From an uncultured Polaribacter sp. (GTDB lineage: Bacteria > Bacteroidota > Bacteroidia > Flavobacteriales > Flavobacteriaceae): a DNA stretch of 64,000 bases. Positions 54,586-63,519 of this stretch are shown here, one piece after another. The notes below the pieces were generated by a model. The model was given only the letters and a program-made list of their open reading frames with translations, ran no database searches and was not told the DNA's origin. Numbering within the stretch: position 1 is the first letter of the stretch; every line of letters starts with the position of its first letter. The position numbers and the translations under genes were made by a program. The stretch spans positions 1 to 64,000 of the forward strand of contig CANMHT010000006.1 in the NCBI GenBank assembly GCA_947497755.1. Direction: 5' to 3'.

Positions 54586-55551
54586 TTGTTTAAAAAACAT
54601 ATAGTCTTTTTAATAGCGTTCTTAGGAACTTTTGTAGTAAAAGCTCAGGAGACTTTTCCAATTTATTCTGATTATTTATCAGACAATGTTTTCTTAATTC
54701 ATCCTTCAGCTGCAGGAATAGGAAATTGTGGTAAAATTAGGCTTACAGGAAGAAAACAATGGCAAGGAGTTGCCAATGCACCTGAACTACAAACTTTAAG
54801 TTTTCATAATAAATTTGGATCTAATACAGCTTTAGGTTTTGTTGCCTTTAATGATAAAAACGGATATCATTCTCAGAAGGGAATACAGGCTACTTATGCG
54901 TATCATTTAGAAATGGGTAACGGAAGTGTTTTTGAACAACTATCTTTTGGTTTGTCGGCTACTGCAGTTCAAAATCAATCAGATCAACGAACCTTTTTTG
55001 GTGATAGAACTGTTAGACAATTGATTGAAAGCACAAGTTATTTTAACGCTGATTTTAGTGTAGCTTATCACAGAGGAGGATTGTCATCTTACTTTACAGT
55101 TAAAAACCTTCTATTGTCAGCTAAAAACAATTTAAATAATAGTTTAGAGCCTTTAGATTTAAGAAATTATATTTTTAGTGCTGGTTATTATTTTGATTAC
55201 AGAGAAAAAATACAATTTGAACCTTCTTTTATGTTACAATTAAGAGAAGGTACAGGAGAAACCATCGCAGATTTTAATATCAAAGCATATAAGAAATTAA
55301 ATACGGCTACTCTTTGGGCTGCTTTATCTTATAGAAGAAGTTTTGATAAAGGAGCTATAGAAAACTTACAATATGTAACTCCGATTATTGGAGTAAATTA
55401 TAAAAATATGATGCTTTCTTATACTTATACGAAGCAATTAGGAGATATTGTTTTTGCAGATGCTTCTTATCATCAAATTACTTTAGGAATAAATGTCTTT
55501 TGTAGAAGAGCTAGAGCTGCTGCATGTCCTAATATTAATGCATCATTCTAA
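54586..55551 (+). CDS. PorP/SprF family outer-membrane protein (third copy, TTG start)
   Basis: A 321-residue protein. The start is TTG 54586; no ATG precedes MFKKHIVFLIAFLGTFVVKAQ in frame, and a matching -7 box lies 35 nt upstream. SDNVFLIHPSAAGIGNCGKIRLTGRKQWQGVANAPELQTLSFH is the PorP signature. The end is atypical, with two cysteines (NVFCRRARAAACPNINASF). It has its own promoter and no adjacent type-B cargo gene, unlike the other two copies, so its partner is probably elsewhere. Confidence 0.9.
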   Translation: MFKKHIVFLIAFLGTFVVKAQETFPIYSDYLSDNVFLIHPSAAGIGNCGKIRLTGRKQWQGVANAPELQTLSFHNKFGSNTALGFVAFNDKNGYHSQKGIQATYAYHLEMGNGSVFEQLSFGLSATAVQNQSDQRTFFGDRTVRQLIESTSYFNADFSVAYHRGGLSSYFTVKNLLLSAKNNLNNSLEPLDLRNYIFSAGYYFDYREKIQFEPSFMLQLREGTGETIADFNIKAYKKLNTATLWAALSYRRSFDKGAIENLQYVTPIIGVNYKNMMLSYTYTKQLGDIVFADASYHQITLGINVFCRRARAAACPNINASF

Positions 55552-55552
55552 A

Positions 55553-56344
55553 TTAAAAATCTAAATACTTTATAGAAACATCAATACGGTTTAAAAGAAG
55601 CTCTAATGCATTTTTCTCTGTGTTTGTATAAAACTGGTGAATTCCTGTTTTAAGACGATTAGAAAGTAAATTATGATCTTCTAAAACTCGTTTTGTTTGC
55701 TTAGCTACAGCAAATCCTGAATCAATAATGGCAATGTCATTACCAATGATTTCTTTTATTTGTGGAATCAAATAGGGATAGTGAGTACAACCTAATACCA
55801 AATTATCTATGTTTAACTGAGAAAACTTAGAGAGATGCTTTTTTAATAGAGTAGTCATTTCATCAGAAACTAATTTTCCACTTTCTATTAACTCAACAAG
55901 TCCTTCTCCGATTTGTTCTACAATAGTTACTTTGTTGTCTAAACTATTAGAGGTTGATGCAAATAACTGACTGTTTAATGTTCCTTTGGTAGCCAAAATA
56001 CCAATTGTGTTTGTAATGGTGTTTAAAGATGCGGGTTTAATGGCAGGTTCAATACCAATAAAAGGCACTTTATAAGTAGCTCTTAAATGCTGTATGGCAT
56101 TAGTAGTAGCGGTATTACAAGCCACGACAATAATCTTACAATTTTTACTTAATAGGTATTCGGTATTTTTAACAGACAAATCAATAATCTGTGTTGTTGT
56201 TTTTTGACCATAAGGTGCATGTTTACTATCGGCTAAGTATATAGAGTCTTCATTTGGTAAAAGTTGGTTTATTTCTTTCCAAATAGAAGTGCCTCCAACG
56301 CCAGAATCAAAAATACCTATGGGATTATTTTGTGTCAATTTCAT
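55553..56344 (-). CDS. murI: Glutamate racemase
   Basis: A 263-residue protein. GIFDSGVGGTSI is the family start. The catalytic Cys pair is in VVACNTATT and VLGCTHYPYL. It converts L-glutamate to D-glutamate for peptidoglycan precursors in the cytoplasm. It is the last gene of the minus-strand envelope cluster, separated from the OmpH genes by a hairpin. Its stop lies 1 nt after the convergent PorP gene. Confidence 0.95.
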   Translation of the reverse strand: MKLTQNNPIGIFDSGVGGTSIWKEINQLLPNEDSIYLADSKHAPYGQKTTTQIIDLSVKNTEYLLSKNCKIIVVACNTATTNAIQHLRATYKVPFIGIEPAIKPASLNTITNTIGILATKGTLNSQLFASTSNSLDNKVTIVEQIGEGLVELIESGKLVSDEMTTLLKKHLSKFSQLNIDNLVLGCTHYPYLIPQIKEIIGNDIAIIDSGFAVAKQTKRVLEDHNLLSNRLKTGIHQFYTNTEKNALELLLNRIDVSIKYLDF

Positions 56345-56360
56345 CTATTTACAAAAATAA

Positions 56361-56387
56361 AAAACCTGCTTTAACAAAGCAGGTTTT
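56361..56387 (-). terminator. Terminator between ompH-like gene and murI
   Basis: AAAACCTGCTTT and AAAGCAGGTTTT form a perfect 12-bp stem with an AAC loop and T/A-rich flanks. It lies 24 nt after the OmpH stop on the minus strand. murI may be read through it at a lower level. Confidence 0.75.
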
Positions 56388-56410
56388 TTAAGTTTTATCA
56401 ATAAGAAAAA

Positions 56411-56920
56411 TTAGAATCCTAATTTTTTCTTTACATCATTGTAAATGTCAATTCCTTTGTCAAATACGATCAATCCACCTCCAGGTGCAGAATTGAAAAC
56501 ATATACCAATCCTTTTGCAGCTGCAACATCTTTAATTGCTTGTTGTGCTTTTAAGATTAAAGGGTTTGATAATTCAGCTTCTTTCTTTTGTAGTTCTTGA
56601 CTAGCAAATTGTTTTGCTTGCTGAATTCTAGTAGCTTCTTGTTGAACTTCTGCTTGTCTTTTAGCGTTAGTTTCTGGAGTTTGTGCTTTAGCTTCAGCGT
56701 CGTATTTTTTAAGTTTATCTTGTAGCTTTTTCTCTAATGCAGTGATTTCATCTCTATAAGTTTTACTCATTTTTTCAAGCTCAGTTTTCATTTTTTTAGT
56801 ACCTGGCATTTCTTGAAAAAGTTTCGCAGTATCAATATGTCCTATCTTTTGAGCATTCGCAACTCCAACAGCACCTAACATAAATACAGCAACTAATAGT
56901 AACTTCTTAAATTGTTTCAT
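56411..56920 (-). CDS. OmpH/Skp-family periplasmic chaperone (distal copy)
   Basis: A 169-residue protein with a signal peptide (MKQFKKLLLVAVFMLGAVGVANAQ). IGHIDTAKLFQEMPGTKKMKTELEKMSKTYRDEI starts the Skp fold, and the long helical arm continues (EAKAQTPETNAKRQAEVQQEATRIQQAKQFASQELQKKEAEL). It ends with the strand VYVFNSAPGGGLIVFDKGIDIYNDV. It carries unfolded barrel proteins to BamA. It is 36 nt downstream of the other ompH gene. Confidence 0.93.
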   Translation of the reverse strand: MKQFKKLLLVAVFMLGAVGVANAQKIGHIDTAKLFQEMPGTKKMKTELEKMSKTYRDEITALEKKLQDKLKKYDAEAKAQTPETNAKRQAEVQQEATRIQQAKQFASQELQKKEAELSNPLILKAQQAIKDVAAAKGLVYVFNSAPGGGLIVFDKGIDIYNDVKKKLGF

Positions 56921-56956
56921 TTCTCCTTGTTTTAATTTGATTTATTTTTCTTAATG

Positions 56957-57676
56957 TTAACTTTTCTTGTTTTTATTTTTACGTTCTAATAACAACTTTC
57001 TTTTAGCGTCTCTTTCTTTTTTCTTAGCCTCTCTTTTGGCTTGAATCGCTTTTTTCTGATCTTCTTTTTTCTTACGCTTAGCTTCTCTAATCGCAGCTAG
57101 CTTTTTTTGTGCTTCTGTTTTTTTTGTAGAAGCAAGCTTTTTTGATGTTTGTATTTTTCTGTCTTTAACAATGGTAGACAAAACTAGTTCGCTAATATCG
57201 TGTTTTTTATTTGAATATAGCATCACTAATTCACTAGATTTATCAAAAACAAAATCATATCGTTTTCTTTTAGCGATTGACTGTACAGAATTGTATACTA
57301 AATCTTGAATCGGCTTAATTAATTGTTTTCTTAATAAGAACATATCTCCGTTTGGACCAAAGTATAAAGATTCTAATCTTGCTAATTCTTCTTCTTTAAT
57401 AACAATGTCTTCTTCTCTTTCTTCGATAAGATCTTTTGTTAAAATGGCTTTTTCATTAGCTAAATCGGTTTTTAGTACTTCGATATGCCTTTCAAGCTTT
57501 CTAAGCTTCTCTTTCCAAGTTTTAATTTTATCGTTTAAGTTATTTTGAGCAGTGATATATTCAGGAACATTTTCTAGAATATATTCCATGTCTATATAAG
57601 CAATGTTTTGACTTTTTTGGGCAAAGCTATTCTGAACAGTAAGTAAAAGAACGAATATAAAAATTAAATTTCTCAT
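56957..57676 (-). CDS. OmpH/Skp-family periplasmic chaperone (proximal copy)
   Basis: A 239-residue protein with a signal peptide (MRNLIFIFVLLLTVQNSFAQ). IAYIDMEYILENVPEYITAQNNLNDKI starts the Skp fold, with long charged helices and RKRYDFVFDKSSELVMLYSNKKHDIS. A lysine/arginine-rich C-terminal tail of about 60 residues (AIREAKRKKKEDQKKAIQAKREAKKK) is extra compared with standard Skp. It lies 69 nt downstream of bamA and probably serves barrel assembly with it. Confidence 0.9.
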   Translation of the reverse strand: MRNLIFIFVLLLTVQNSFAQKSQNIAYIDMEYILENVPEYITAQNNLNDKIKTWKEKLRKLERHIEVLKTDLANEKAILTKDLIEEREEDIVIKEEELARLESLYFGPNGDMFLLRKQLIKPIQDLVYNSVQSIAKRKRYDFVFDKSSELVMLYSNKKHDISELVLSTIVKDRKIQTSKKLASTKKTEAQKKLAAIREAKRKKKEDQKKAIQAKREAKKKERDAKRKLLLERKNKNKKS

Positions 57677-57745
57677 AGTTAACTAATGTTTTATTTTGAA
57701 ATAATCATGCCAAAAAAGCTCATCTCAATATTTTTCACATTTTCT

Positions 57746-60352
57746 TTAGAATTGTCTACCAATAATAAAGTGTGTTTGCCATCCTGATTTTGGTGCGTTT
57801 GGAGCGTTGTTGAAAACAGGTAATGAATCAAATCCATGAGCAAAATCTATTCCCAATAAACCAAAGGCTGGCATAAATATACGAATTCCCAATCCAGCAG
57901 ATCTTTTTAACTCAAACGGATTAAAACTGCTAAAATTGTCATAAGAGTTACCAGCTTCTAAAAATCCTAAAGTATAAATAGAGGCAGAAGGTTTATCTGT
58001 AATAGAATAACGTAACTCTAACTGGAATTTGTTGTAAATTGTTCCTCCTTGAATTGAAGAAAGACGATTGTTCTCATAACCTCTTAATCCAATGGTTTCT
58101 CTACCATCTAATTGGTATGCTGCAAGACCATCACCTCCAACAAAAAATCTTTCGAAAGGAGTTGCACCAACTTTGTTATTATAATGTCCTAAAAATCCTC
58201 CCTCTACATTAGTCATTAAAACTAATTTATTAGTAAATGCTGTATACCATTTTCCTTTAAAACTTAGCTTATAATATTCCATCCACTTATACTTATCTGC
58301 TAAGTAATCGTTTTTTTCTTGAACAGTTAAATCTGCAGGTTCTGTATAATCTTTATTGTTTACTAATGAGTACGGGAACGTAAATTTTGCTCCTATACTA
58401 AATTGCGAACCATAAGTAGGAAAAATAAGAGATGGACCAGCAGAGTTTCTACTTAATTCTATATTATATGATAAGTTGTTTAAATTACCATTACTTAAAA
58501 CATCTCTTCCTACTCTAAAGCCATAATTATTTAAGTTAAAGCTTTGGTAGCTTAATGATTGAGATAATTGAAAATAATCATCTGGCCATTGTAAACGTTT
58601 TGCTAACCCTATAGATGCTCCAACAATTTTTAAACTTTGACCTCTATCAACAGCACCAGTTGTAGGGTTGAATTGATATTGATTAGAGTTGTAAATAGAG
58701 AATGAGAAAGATTGAGGCTTTTTACCACCTAACCATGGCTCTGTAAAAGAAAAACTATAGGTACTATAGGTTCTACTTGCTTGTAATCGCAATGATAATT
58801 TTTGTCCATCTCCTGTAGGTAATGGTTTGTAAGCTTCTTTTTTAAATAAGTTTCTAATAGCAAAGTTATTAAATGAAAGTCCTAATGTACCAATAAAGGC
58901 ACCACCACCATAACCACCTTGTAATTCGATCTGACTACCACCTTTTTCAATTACAGTAAAGTCAATATCTGCCGTTTTATTTTGATAATCTGGTTTTACG
59001 TTTGGAGAGACATTAGTATCAAAGAACCCAAGTTGACCAATTTCTCTAATAGAACGAATAATTGCGGTTCTATTAAATAAATCTCCTGGTTTTACTCTTA
59101 ATTCTCTATAGATTACATGGTCATTTGTTTTGTCATTACCAATTACAGTTACCTTTTTAATTTTTGCTTTTTCATCTTCATGAATTCTAATTTCTACAGT
59201 AATTGAATCATTTTCTACTTTTGTTTCAACAGCATTAACTCCAGCAAATAAGTATCCGTTGTTATGATATAAAGTATGAATATCTCTAGAATCTGGAGTG
59301 TTATTTCCTTTTACTCTCTCTTTTAAGACAGCTCCGTTGTATATATCTCCCTTTTCAATTTTAAGAATACTCCTTAGGTAATCTTCAGTGAAGTTTTTAT
59401 TACCGACAAATATAATATCGTTAAAGTAGTATTGTCTTCCTTCTTCAACTTCAATTTCAAGACTAATGGTATTATCATCGTTATAAACAAGTTTATCGCT
59501 AATAATACGAGCGTCTCTATAACCTTTTCTACTATATTGCTCTAAAATACTTTCTAAATCTTCTTTGTACTTATCTTCAATATATTTTGAGCTTTTCCAA
59601 AATCTACCAAAAAACTTTTGTTTGGTATTGCTCATTGCTTTTCTAAGTTTTCTGCTAGAAAAAGCTTTGTTACCTTTAAAGATAATGTCTTTAATTTTTA
59701 TTTTAGATCCTTTGTCTACATGAATAGCCATGTTAACTACATTAATATCAGAAGTGTCTTTTTTGGTGCTAATAGAAACTTTTGTCTTTAAAAAACCTCT
59801 ATCTGTATATTTCTTTTTGATATAGTTGTTAGAGGTAACAATTAAGTTATCTGTTACCATGGCACCTTTTTTAAGCTCAGTTTCTTTTCTTAATTCTTTT
59901 ACTTTAGATTTTTTAATTCCAGAAAAACTAACTTCATTAAGTTTTGGTAACTCCTTTACATCAAATTGTAAATAAGCTGTGTCTCCATCAAGTTTTGCCA
60001 AATACACATCAACATTGCTAAATAGCTTTGTTTCATATAGTTTTTTAATAGCACTAGTTAATTTATCTCCTGGTAATTTAATCTTTAAACCTGTTCTTAA
60101 GCCTGTATAAATCTTAACGGTTTCTTCACTAAATTTTTTAAGTCCAGTTATACTTATCCCACCTAAAGTATACTCAGCACCTTTTTGAAAAGCAATTTGA
60201 GTAGGATTGTTTTTTATTGGTTTTTTGGTAACAGGAATCGTATCGTTAGTAGTAAGTATTTCTGTCTTCTTTGTTGATGAGTTCTCTTGAGCAGTAATTT
60301 GCACAGTAAAAAAACCTAATAAAAATAGTACTATAAAAGTATATTTACTCAT
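57746..60352 (-). CDS. bamA: Outer-membrane protein assembly factor BamA
   Basis: The track ORF begins 58 codons too early; MSKYTFIVLFLLGFFTVQITAQ at 60352 is a proper signal peptide and its ATG overlaps the uppS stop by 8 nt, so 60352 is chosen (868 residues). Several POTRA domains lie in about the first half (GISITGLKKFSEETVKIYTGLRTG, IKDIIFKGNKAFSSRKLRKAM, VTVIGNDKTNDHVIYRELRVKPGDLF), and a beta-barrel follows (IELQGGYGGGAFIGTLGLSFNNF, RGYENN). It ends in Phe (IIGRQF). It inserts outer-membrane barrels, including the PorP and porin proteins here. Confidence 0.95.
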   Translation of the reverse strand: MSKYTFIVLFLLGFFTVQITAQENSSTKKTEILTTNDTIPVTKKPIKNNPTQIAFQKGAEYTLGGISITGLKKFSEETVKIYTGLRTGLKIKLPGDKLTSAIKKLYETKLFSNVDVYLAKLDGDTAYLQFDVKELPKLNEVSFSGIKKSKVKELRKETELKKGAMVTDNLIVTSNNYIKKKYTDRGFLKTKVSISTKKDTSDINVVNMAIHVDKGSKIKIKDIIFKGNKAFSSRKLRKAMSNTKQKFFGRFWKSSKYIEDKYKEDLESILEQYSRKGYRDARIISDKLVYNDDNTISLEIEVEEGRQYYFNDIIFVGNKNFTEDYLRSILKIEKGDIYNGAVLKERVKGNNTPDSRDIHTLYHNNGYLFAGVNAVETKVENDSITVEIRIHEDEKAKIKKVTVIGNDKTNDHVIYRELRVKPGDLFNRTAIIRSIREIGQLGFFDTNVSPNVKPDYQNKTADIDFTVIEKGGSQIELQGGYGGGAFIGTLGLSFNNFAIRNLFKKEAYKPLPTGDGQKLSLRLQASRTYSTYSFSFTEPWLGGKKPQSFSFSIYNSNQYQFNPTTGAVDRGQSLKIVGASIGLAKRLQWPDDYFQLSQSLSYQSFNLNNYGFRVGRDVLSNGNLNNLSYNIELSRNSAGPSLIFPTYGSQFSIGAKFTFPYSLVNNKDYTEPADLTVQEKNDYLADKYKWMEYYKLSFKGKWYTAFTNKLVLMTNVEGGFLGHYNNKVGATPFERFFVGGDGLAAYQLDGRETIGLRGYENNRLSSIQGGTIYNKFQLELRYSITDKPSASIYTLGFLEAGNSYDNFSSFNPFELKRSAGLGIRIFMPAFGLLGIDFAHGFDSLPVFNNAPNAPKSGWQTHFIIGRQF

Positions 60353-61097
60353 TTGTTGTTTCAATTTGTTCGCTTGTTTTACCGAAGCGTCGTTCTCTAT
60401 TTTGATATTCGATGATTGCATCAAAAAAATCATTCTTTCTAAAATCTGGCCAAAGAATATTAGTAAAATATAATTCGGCATATGCCATTTGCCAAAGCAA
60501 AAAATTACTGATACGTTGTTCTCCACTTGTACGTATCATTAAATCGACATCGGGCAAATTAAATGTATATAAATGATTATTAATAACTTTTTCGTCGATT
60601 TCTTCGATTTGAAGCTGGTTATTAACAACTTTTTTAGATATGTTTTGGATTGTATTAACAATTTCTTCTCTAGAGCCATAGCTTAACGCCAAAGACAAGG
60701 TAATTCTACCGTTTGTTTTTGTCGCTTCAATAACTTCTGCTAATGCTTTTTGTGCTTTTGAAGGAAGATTATCTATATTTCCTATAGCATTAACTCTTAC
60801 TTCATTTTTTTGAAAAGTGTCTAGTTCTTTTTTTAGTGAAGTAATTAGAAGGTTCATTAAAGCATTAACTTCTAATTTTGGTCGATTCCAGTTTTCGGTA
60901 GAAAAAGCATATAAAGTTATGGCTTTAACACCTATTTCTGCAGCACCTTCTATAGTGTCTCTAACAGAGGTTAAAGCGTTTTTGTGACCAAAAACTCTTT
61001 CCATTCCTTTTCCTTTAGCCCATCGTCCGTTACCATCCATAATGACAGCAACATGCTGAGGAATCTTTTTTGAGTTTATTTGTTCTTTTTTGTTCAT
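60345..61097 (-). CDS. uppS: Undecaprenyl diphosphate synthase (isoprenyl transferase)
   Basis: The track start 61142 lies inside the upstream gene; ATG 61097 (MNKKEQINSKKIPQHVAVIMDGNGRWAKGKGM) is preferred, 4 nt after the upstream stop. The family signature HVAVIMDGNGRWA includes the catalytic Asp. LYAFSTENWNRP and DLMIRTSGEQRISNFLLWQMAYAELYF follow. It makes the C55 lipid carrier for peptidoglycan and O-antigen. It sits between porG-like and bamA genes, as in other Bacteroidota. Confidence 0.96.
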   Translation of the reverse strand: MNKKEQINSKKIPQHVAVIMDGNGRWAKGKGMERVFGHKNALTSVRDTIEGAAEIGVKAITLYAFSTENWNRPKLEVNALMNLLITSLKKELDTFQKNEVRVNAIGNIDNLPSKAQKALAEVIEATKTNGRITLSLALSYGSREEIVNTIQNISKKVVNNQLQIEEIDEKVINNHLYTFNLPDVDLMIRTSGEQRISNFLLWQMAYAELYFTNILWPDFRKNDFFDAIIEYQNRERRFGKTSEQIETTNE

Positions 61098-61101
61098 TAA
61101 A

Positions 61102-61779
61102 TTATCTAACTTCTGCATAACAAGAGGGTCTACCAAAAGCATATACTAGCGATATTCCAGTAAACATATACCAATCATTAGAGTTGCCTCCAAAGTTTAA
61201 AGATGAAATTTTATTGGTTGTATAATCCAAATCATCTTTAAAGGTATAATTGATTCTTGTTTCTAAAGCAAAACCAATATTTTCTGCTAATTTTCCTTTA
61301 AATCCTAAACCAATAGGAATAGAATAACCAATTTTTGAGTTAAAATTGTATTGTCCTGTTGCTATTTCTGAAGCAACACCATCGTAACTATATGCTGCTA
61401 CTTCTAGCAAAATATACGGTGTGTAAGCTTGATCAACAGAAGTCATATCGTACTCAAAAAAGTTGTACTCAATTCCTACAGCCAATTCTTTAAGAGAATT
61501 TTTAAAATTAAAGTTTCTGTTTTTTCGAATCTCATTACTAGACTTAGCGTCATCGCCAGAGATAGAAATTAAACTTAGATTTCCTCTTAAAGCAATTCTT
61601 GGGTTTAAATTGTATTTATAAACTAGGCTGATTCCAAAATTGTTTGGAGAAATATAGTTGGTTTTACCAACATCTCCAACATAATTAGAACCCCCAATAA
61701 ATACCCCAATTTCATTTATTTGTCCCCAAGAAATACTTGTAATACAAATAAATACTATTGCTAAAAGTTGTTTCTTCAT
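61102..61779 (-). CDS. porG: PorG-like (DUF6089) outer-membrane protein
   Basis: A 225-residue protein with a signal peptide (MKKQLLAIVFICITSISWGQ). A small beta-barrel pattern follows: INEIGVFIGGSNYVGDVG, FGISLVYKYNLNPRIALRGNLSL, FGLGFKGKL-like strands. It ends YMFTGISLVYAFGRPSCYAEVR. In Bacteroidota a DUF6089/PorG gene sits just before uppS-bamA; PorG is a T9SS-associated OM protein in Porphyromonas. The call rests mostly on this position and the fold, so the symbol is tentative. It has its own -7 box. Confidence 0.78.
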   Translation of the reverse strand: MKKQLLAIVFICITSISWGQINEIGVFIGGSNYVGDVGKTNYISPNNFGISLVYKYNLNPRIALRGNLSLISISGDDAKSSNEIRKNRNFNFKNSLKELAVGIEYNFFEYDMTSVDQAYTPYILLEVAAYSYDGVASEIATGQYNFNSKIGYSIPIGLGFKGKLAENIGFALETRINYTFKDDLDYTTNKISSLNFGGNSNDWYMFTGISLVYAFGRPSCYAEVR

Positions 61780-61795
61780 CTTAAAAAATAGCGTG

Positions 61796-61803
61796 CAAAT
61801 ATA
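61796..61803 (-). promoter_or_regulatory. -7 box TATATTTG for the porG-uppS-bamA operon
   Basis: On the minus strand TATATTTG lies 16 nt before the ATG at 61779, in the 102-nt gap after nadK. It is an exact TAnnTTTG match. Confidence 0.55.
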
Positions 61804-61881
61804 GTTAATTCAATTTGCTTTATAAAGTTAATAACCTGTCTTTTTTGAATAACTGCTATTTTAGGGAAATATTGTTGTGTT

Positions 61882-62784
61882 TTAAGATTGGCTATGGTTG
61901 TTTCTTGTATCTTCTCCCCATAAGAGTTTGCTTCTGAGGGTTTTTAAAAATGATTGATTGGTTAATGCAATAGTTTTTATTGTGAAAGGGGCTTTTTCTA
62001 TAAAAATTTGAGTATTCTCATTAATGGTAGCAATTCTAGAGTCTAAAGACATTAAAAATTCATTTTCTCTACCACTAACTTCTAGCTTAATTTTTGTGTT
62101 TTCAGAAATTACTAATGGTCTTGCATTTAAGTTGTGTGGAGCAATAGGAGTAATTACAATACTGTTAGAATTTGGTAATACTACAGGGCCATTACAACTT
62201 AATGAATATCCAGTAGAACCTGTTGGAGTAGAAATAATTAACCCATCAGACCAGTAATTGGTTAAATATTCATCATCTAGATAGGTTTTTACTCCTATCA
62301 TAGAAGTGGTATTTTTTCTGGCAACAGTTACCTCATTTAAAGCAAAATTAATATCAGAAATCGCATCAGATTTTGGAGATGTTTTAACGCTTAATAAAGT
62401 TCTTTCTTGAATTTTATATTCTTTTAATAAAAGTAATTCTACAACATGCTTAATTTCACTTTTTTGAATGGTAGCCAAAAAACCTAACCTACCAGTATTT
62501 ATTCCTAAAACTGGAATGTCTAGATTTCTAATAAAGGTAATTGATCTTAAAATGGTTCCATCACCGCCAATCGTAAAAAAGAGATCAAAAGAATTGTTAA
62601 GTTCATTAAAATGAGAAAAAGTAGGGTACTTTTTAAGAAGTAAATCATTTGCTTGGTACAAGTCGTAAAATTCCTTTTCAAAAAAAACTACAATGTTTTT
62701 TTCTTGTAAAACGTCTAATAAAAGAAGTACTTCTTTTAAGGCATTAGTGCTATAAGCTTGTCCGTAAATGGCTACTTTTTTCAT
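61882..62784 (-). CDS. nadK: NAD kinase
   Basis: The track start is a TTG; ATG 62784 (MKKVAIYGQAY) is preferred, 3 nt after the CBS gene stop. GGDGTILRSI is the catalytic diphosphate-binding motif. FALNEVTVARKNTTSMI and SDGLIISTPTGSTGYSLSCNGPVV are the conserved substrate loops. It phosphorylates NAD to NADP in the cytoplasm. It forms an operon with the CBS-domain gene. Confidence 0.96.
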   Translation of the reverse strand: MKKVAIYGQAYSTNALKEVLLLLDVLQEKNIVVFFEKEFYDLYQANDLLLKKYPTFSHFNELNNSFDLFFTIGGDGTILRSITFIRNLDIPVLGINTGRLGFLATIQKSEIKHVVELLLLKEYKIQERTLLSVKTSPKSDAISDINFALNEVTVARKNTTSMIGVKTYLDDEYLTNYWSDGLIISTPTGSTGYSLSCNGPVVLPNSNSIVITPIAPHNLNARPLVISENTKIKLEVSGRENEFLMSLDSRIATINENTQIFIEKAPFTIKTIALTNQSFLKTLRSKLLWGEDTRNNHSQS

Positions 62785-62787
62785 CAA

Positions 62788-63444
62788 CTAGGTATTTAAG
62801 AATTTTTGTAAATACTCAGACCTGTTTTTTAACTCTTCAAGATAAAAGTCATCTTTATGTTCTGTAATAATTGTATAATTATAACGCCTAAATGTTTGTA
62901 TTATCTCATTGATTTCTTGAGAAGAAATCTTTAATGTTAATTCTACTTTGTCTCCATTTGTATTAGAAATATAACAGCCAAGTAGTTTTCCGTTATTAGA
63001 CTCTACAATTTGAGAAATTTCACTAAAAGTATATTCTTTGTTCTGTTTTTCTATGATTAAAATAAATCCACCAGAATTTAAAAATGGACTATGTGAAAAG
63101 ACTTCTAAAATGTCGTTTAATTCATAATATCCAACATAGTTATTTTCTGAAATAACCGGTAAAATATTCGTGTCGTTATTGGCAAAAACTTTTAATAATT
63201 CTAAGACAGAGTTTTCATCTAGCGCATTAAAATGATCTAAAAAATCACGTTGTTCTAACAAAGAACTTTCTGTATTTTCTAAAGTAAGGATGTCACTTTG
63301 TGAAATACAACCAATAAAAAAGCCATTTTCTAAAATAGGAATATGGGTAATTGGATAGGTTTTAAAAAGCTCTAACGCCTCTTTAACAGTACTTTGTAAT
63401 GTTAGAGGTTTGAAATCATTTAATATGTACTTTGAAATATTCAT
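62788..63444 (-). CDS. CBS-domain protein
   Basis: A 218-residue protein with two CBS motifs (about 8-60: QSTVKEALELFKTYPITHIPILENGFFIGCISQSDIL; about 75-125: DENSVLELLKVFANNDTNILPVISENNYVGYYELNDIL). A C-terminal ACT-like or regulatory domain of about 85 residues follows (FILIIEKQNKEYTFSEISQIVESNNGKLLGCYIS). It probably binds adenine nucleotides. It is cotranscribed with nadK, so a nucleotide-sensing link is plausible but not shown. Confidence 0.9.
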   Translation of the reverse strand: MNISKYILNDFKPLTLQSTVKEALELFKTYPITHIPILENGFFIGCISQSDILTLENTESSLLEQRDFLDHFNALDENSVLELLKVFANNDTNILPVISENNYVGYYELNDILEVFSHSPFLNSGGFILIIEKQNKEYTFSEISQIVESNNGKLLGCYISNTNGDKVELTLKISSQEINEIIQTFRRYNYTIITEHKDDFYLEELKNRSEYLQKFLNT

Positions 63445-63493
63445 CTGTTACGAATATAAGATAAAAAAGGCTAATAATTTTTACCGAATTGCC

Positions 63494-63501
63494 TACTTTT
63501 G
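63494..63501 (+). promoter_or_regulatory. -7 box TACTTTTG before pdxJ
   Basis: An exact TAnnTTTG match, 18 nt before the ATG at 63520, which implies a short leader. Confidence 0.6.
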
Positions 63502-63519
63502 CTCTTTAGATTTTTAGAT

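Noticed and set aside
60353-60526. 58-residue N-terminal extension of BamA
   Set aside because: It overlaps uppS in another frame and precedes a perfect signal peptide at 60352.
61098-61142. 15-residue N-terminal extension of UppS
   Set aside because: It lies inside the upstream porG-like gene; the family start is at 61097.
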